In this document: piece after piece, positions 61,213 through 64,000 of the stretch
How the letters are laid out: every line of letters begins with the position of its first letter
How positions within the stretch are numbered: position 1 is the first letter of the stretch
DNA from: Streptomyces sp. NBRC 110611
GTDB taxonomy: Bacteria; Actinomycetota; Actinomycetes; Streptomycetales; Streptomycetaceae
Direction: 5' to 3'
Assembly (NCBI RefSeq): GCF_001590865.1
Contig: NZ_BBUY01000021.1
Coordinates: forward strand, 35,170 to 99,169
DNA length: 64,000 bases
Notes under the pieces: generated by a model
Database searches by the model: none
The model's input: the letters and a program-made list of their open reading frames with translations, nothing else
What the model was told of the DNA's origin: nothing
Translations under genes and position numbers: made by a program

Positions 61213-63651
61213 GTGCGGACCCGGCGTGCTGGGTTGATCTATCTGGCGTTGGTAGTGGTGGGGTTGTCGGGGGCGTTGGGGCTGGCCTATTCGCACCGGC
61301 TGGGGGTCGCGACGACGGTGGTGACGCTGCTGCCGACGCTCGCCGGGTCGTACCTCGCGTGGGCGACGTTCCGCTCCGACCGTTCCGAAGCGGCCGCAGA
61401 CCGGGAGCTGGGCCAGATCGCCGATCGGCTGGCCGGTGCCGTGCGCCGCCAGTGGGAGGCCGAGGCGGAGGTGCGGCGGCTCAACGATCCGTATCCGTTG
61501 CCGGTGTCCTGGGCCGCGGCGTCCGCCGACCTGGTCGAGGAGTGGGAACGGCTGGAGTCGACCGCGGCCGGCTGGCCGGGCGGCGGACCGGCCGAGCGGG
61601 CCGGCTGGGCCGCCGGCCCCGGGGAACTCGCCGGTGCGGACGGGGAGATCGCGGCGGTGGTGCTGCAACGGGTGCCCACGGGGCGACTGGTGGTCCTCGG
61701 CGCACCGGGTTCGGGCAAGACCATGCTGCTGGTCCGGCTGTTGCTGGCGCTGGTCGAGCGGCGGGCGGCCGGTGGCGCGGTCCCGGTGCTGTTCTCGCTC
61801 TCGTCGTGGAATCCGGCCGAGCAGCGGCTGGACGAATGGATGGCCGAGCAGCTCGTGCAGGACTACGCGGGGCTGAGCGAGTCGGCCCCGGGCTCGCTGG
61901 ACCGGATGACCTGTGCGCAGGCGCTGCTGGCGCACCGGTTGGTCTTCCCCGTCCTGGACGGCTTCGACGAGATCCCCGCGGCGGTACGCACCGCCGCGCT
62001 GGACCGGATCAATGCGGCGCTGCCCCTGGGGCAGGGTGTGGTGCTGTCCAGCAGGGCCCAGGAGTACCGGGAGGCGCTCTCCCCCGCGTCGGCCATCCCG
62101 GCCCGGCTCGCCGGGGCGGCTGGGGTCGAACTCCAGCCGCTGCGGCCGGAGGCGGTGGCCGCCTACCTCCGGCGCGACTCTGGCGGTACGGGCACCGCCG
62201 CGGCGGCACGCTGGGATCCCGTACTGGCCCGGCTCGGTGCCCGGACGGCACCGGTCGCCCGGACTCTGCGCACGCCGCTGATGCTCTTCTTGGCCCGCAC
62301 CATCTACAACCCACGCCCCGGTGAACACAGCGGGTCGCTGCCCGACCCGGCGGAACTGTGCGACACCGCCCGCTTCCCCACCCGTACCGAGCTCGAACGG
62401 CACCTCTTCGACGCCTTCATCCCGGCGGCCTACCGGCCCCATCCGGATCCCGTCCGGCACTCCCGCTGGCAGGCGGCCCAGGCGCAGCGCTGGCTGGCCT
62501 TCCTCGGCAACCATTTGGAACACCGGCTGCGCGGGACGACCGACCTGGCGTGGTGGCAGCTGCGGTATGCGGTACGCGTTCCGCTCGTCGGCCTGGTCTT
62601 CGGGCTGGCGAGCGCGGTGGCCGGCGGGCTGGTGGCGGGGCTGGGGGCCGGTATCGGCATCGGTTTCGGCACCGGGCTGGGGACCGGCATCCTGCTCGGC
62701 TTCGGTGTGGGGCTGCCGGTGCGGCGGTTGAGCGGGGCGGGCCATGGACCGTTGAGCGGCCTGGCCGGCGGGCTGGCGGGCGGGCTCGTCGGCGGTGTGG
62801 CGGCGGGGCTGGCGAGCCTGATCGGCATCGGACTCGCGGTCGGCCCCGGGGGCGGGATCGCGGCCGGGCTGGGGGTGGGGCTGGCGGTCGGGCCGGCGAG
62901 CGGTCCGCGCGGGGGCCTGGCCGGCGGGTTCGCCGGCGGGGCGGTGGCCGGCATGATGTCCGGGCTGGGGCCGGGAGTTCCGTCCGGCATCGTCAACGGC
63001 ATCGGGATCGGGCTGGCGGCCGGGCTCACCGCCGTGCTGGCGGGGCGGTCCGACCCGGCGCAGCGGCTGCACTGGTCCCCGGTCGGCCTGACCACCGGTC
63101 TCGCGGTCGGGCTGGCGCTGGGGCTGGCCGCCGCCGTCGTCGCGGGGCCCGCGGCCGGTCTGACGGTGGGCCTGGTCGCCGGGGCCGTCACCACGCTGAT
63201 CGCCGGGCTCGCCGGGGCGCCCACGAATCTGACGACGGCCGGCGACCCGCGGGCGGTACTGGCCCGCGACTTCCGCACCTTCGGGGTGATCGCCCTGGCG
63301 GCCGCCCTGGCGATCGGCATGATGACCGACCTGGTGACCGGACTGGCGGTGACCACGGAGAACCAACTGGCCACCAACCCGGCCGTGTTGATCACCGCAG
63401 GCCTGGCCCCCGGCTTCTGGATGGGTCTGGTCGCCGGCCTCGCCCTCGGCTTCGCCCAGGCCGCCTGGGGGTCGTTCGCGATCGTCCGCTGCTGGCTGGC
63501 GCTGCGGGGCCGGCTGCCCTGGCGCCTGATGAGCTTCCTGGCCGACGCCCACGTACAACGCGGAGTCCTACGACAGGTGGGCGCGGTCTACCAGTTCCGC
63601 CACGCCGAGCTGCAGCGCCGACTGGCCGCCGGGAGTGACGAGGCTTACTGA
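61213..63651 (+). CDS. NACHT-domain NTPase with glycine-rich multi-helix membrane domain
   Basis: The 812-residue protein starts at GTG after GAGGGGAG. Two N-terminal hydrophobic helices (AGLIYLALVVVGLSGALGLAY and VTLLPTLAGSYLAW) precede a NACHT domain: Walker A VLGAPGSGKTMLL, Walker B VFPVLDGFDEIP, sensor region GVVLSSRAQEYREAL and VELQPLRPEAVAAYL. The C-terminal part (about 460-760) is a series of Gly/Ala/Leu segments (LVAGLGAGIGIGFGTGLGTGILLGFGVG) with glycine-zipper spacing, likely many transmembrane helices. It ends YQFRHAELQRRLA. Bacterial NACHT proteins include anti-phage effectors; a membrane-damage role is inferred. Confidence 0.88.
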   Translation: MRTRRAGLIYLALVVVGLSGALGLAYSHRLGVATTVVTLLPTLAGSYLAWATFRSDRSEAAADRELGQIADRLAGAVRRQWEAEAEVRRLNDPYPLPVSWAAASADLVEEWERLESTAAGWPGGGPAERAGWAAGPGELAGADGEIAAVVLQRVPTGRLVVLGAPGSGKTMLLVRLLLALVERRAAGGAVPVLFSLSSWNPAEQRLDEWMAEQLVQDYAGLSESAPGSLDRMTCAQALLAHRLVFPVLDGFDEIPAAVRTAALDRINAALPLGQGVVLSSRAQEYREALSPASAIPARLAGAAGVELQPLRPEAVAAYLRRDSGGTGTAAAARWDPVLARLGARTAPVARTLRTPLMLFLARTIYNPRPGEHSGSLPDPAELCDTARFPTRTELERHLFDAFIPAAYRPHPDPVRHSRWQAAQAQRWLAFLGNHLEHRLRGTTDLAWWQLRYAVRVPLVGLVFGLASAVAGGLVAGLGAGIGIGFGTGLGTGILLGFGVGLPVRRLSGAGHGPLSGLAGGLAGGLVGGVAAGLASLIGIGLAVGPGGGIAAGLGVGLAVGPASGPRGGLAGGFAGGAVAGMMSGLGPGVPSGIVNGIGIGLAAGLTAVLAGRSDPAQRLHWSPVGLTTGLAVGLALGLAAAVVAGPAAGLTVGLVAGAVTTLIAGLAGAPTNLTTAGDPRAVLARDFRTFGVIALAAALAIGMMTDLVTGLAVTTENQLATNPAVLITAGLAPGFWMGLVAGLALGFAQAAWGSFAIVRCWLALRGRLPWRLMSFLADAHVQRGVLRQVGAVYQFRHAELQRRLAAGSDEAY

Positions 63652-63689
63652 TCGTTTCAGGATGAGTTGGGTCACGGGCCTTGCGCTTG

Positions 63690-63812
63690 GAGGTCTCGGT
63701 CGTCAGGGTTTCCGGGGTATTTGGTGATCTTGTTCCTCACGACGGCCCACGGTTCCGGACTGGGCAAGGTGCGCTGGGTGGTCGAGCGTGCCGGCCCGTT
63801 CACGACCTGACG
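63690..63812 (+). pseudogene. Fragment of an IS5-type transposase
   Basis: A plus-strand frame reads TTAHGSGLGKVRWVVERAGPFTT and then stops. HGSGLGKxRWVVER is typical of the DDE catalytic C-terminal part of Streptomyces IS5-family transposases, where FAWLH normally follows. Only about 25 codons survive, and no terminal repeats were found. Confidence 0.45.
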
Positions 63813-63844
63813 GGGCGGGCTCGATTCCCGTCCTGCGCTTCATG

Positions 63845-63877
63845 GCGAAACCCCAGGTCAGAGACCTGGGTTTTCGC
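63845..63877. terminator. Bidirectional terminator hairpin
   Basis: Arms CCCAGGTC and GACCTGGG (8 bp, AGA loop, 63852-63870) are flanked by GCGAAA on the left and TTTTCGC on the right, giving a T-tract on both strands. It terminates the minus-strand gene ending at 63886. Confidence 0.85.
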
Positions 63878-63885
63878 TGCTTCGG

Positions 63886-64000
63886 CTATTCCGGCTGGTA
63901 GGCGCTGATCGCGTCGGCCATCGGCTTGCTGAAGGTCATGTCACCGTAGGGGATCGGGCCGCCGTCGAGGGAGACGACCATCTTGGCCTCGTCGGGGCCG
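63886..64000 (-). CDS. C-terminal end of an unidentified protein (partial, runs off the window)
   Basis: The minus-strand frame reads GPDEAKMVVSLDGGPIPYGD followed by MTFSKPMADAISAYQPE and stops at 63886, just before a terminator. Codon use is typical of the genome. 37 residues are too few to name a family. Confidence 0.6.
   Translation of the reverse strand, partial: GPDEAKMVVSLDGGPIPYGDMTFSKPMADAISAYQPE

Noticed and set aside
63815-63842. GGGCTCGATTCCC resembles a tRNA T-arm, suggesting a tRNA or attachment site
   Set aside because: No matching acceptor, D-arm or anticodon arm could be found upstream, so there is no support for a tRNA gene.

Overview
The window reads as a high-GC actinomycete, almost certainly Streptomyces. 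The evidence is strong G/C bias at third codon positions, long antisense open frames, XRE/DUF397/ATPase regulator trios, PknH-like sensors and several specialised-metabolite genes. The density of pseudogenes, recombinases and accessory loci suggests a chromosome arm or other plastic region. This is inference: no replication or rRNA genes are present to anchor it.

0-13.7 kb: a broken chromosomal regulator gene (3-194 and 13238-13713) is split by a ~13.0-kb mobile element (about 195-13237). The element is bounded by a 6-bp repeat (TCCGCC) and imperfect terminal inverted repeats, and joining the two halves at the repeat restores the frame. One end carries a block of overlapping tyrosine-recombinase genes plus a small coiled-coil partner. 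The cargo is a WhiJ/AbaA-type regulatory trio, a DUF7019 gene and a compact lasso-peptide cluster: precursor, cyclase, protease and GNAT acetyltransferase, an albusnodin-type arrangement. The cyclase carries a frameshift, and two of the recombinases carry a frameshift or a nonsense codon.

13.8-19 kb: a metabolic graveyard. It holds an intact cyclodipeptide synthase with an unusual pocket signature, a decayed 2OG-Fe(II) oxygenase, a P450 fragment, an AT-richer trichodiene-synthase-like (TRI5) terpene synthase, and remnants of a conjugation module.

19-36.6 kb: two paralogous secreted nuclease toxin / DUF1963-like immunity pairs (20.1-23.0 and 32.1-34.5 kb). The first is coupled to a membrane sensor-domain protein. 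Between them lie a DUF4333-type lipoprotein, a two-component system, a NodB-type deacetylase lipoprotein, a GT4 glycosyltransferase, an aldo/keto reductase and a secreted protein with a possible pore-forming plus lectin layout.

34.7-51 kb: a tightly packed minus-strand operon. In order it encodes an MBL-fold hydrolase, a giant DUF6603 protein with a C-terminal beta-propeller, two large uncharacterised proteins, a fibre-like repeat protein and an M60-type metallopeptidase with hemopexin-like repeats. Four of the genes are joined by three ATGA overlaps. None of the products has an obvious signal peptide. This is the best candidate for an undescribed multi-protein system. It is divergent from a 1,692-residue RHS/YD-repeat toxin (51.5-56.5 kb) with a His/Cys-rich insert and a PD-(D/E)XK-like C-terminal domain. 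The RHS gene is coupled through a 41-codon ORF to a DUF4253 protein that is the likely immunity factor.

57.5-64 kb: fragments of a GNAT and a ProC-like reductase, a convergent isoprenyl diphosphate synthase / terpene synthase pair, a NACHT NTPase with a glycine-rich membrane domain, a transposase scrap, and the end of an unidentified gene running off the window.
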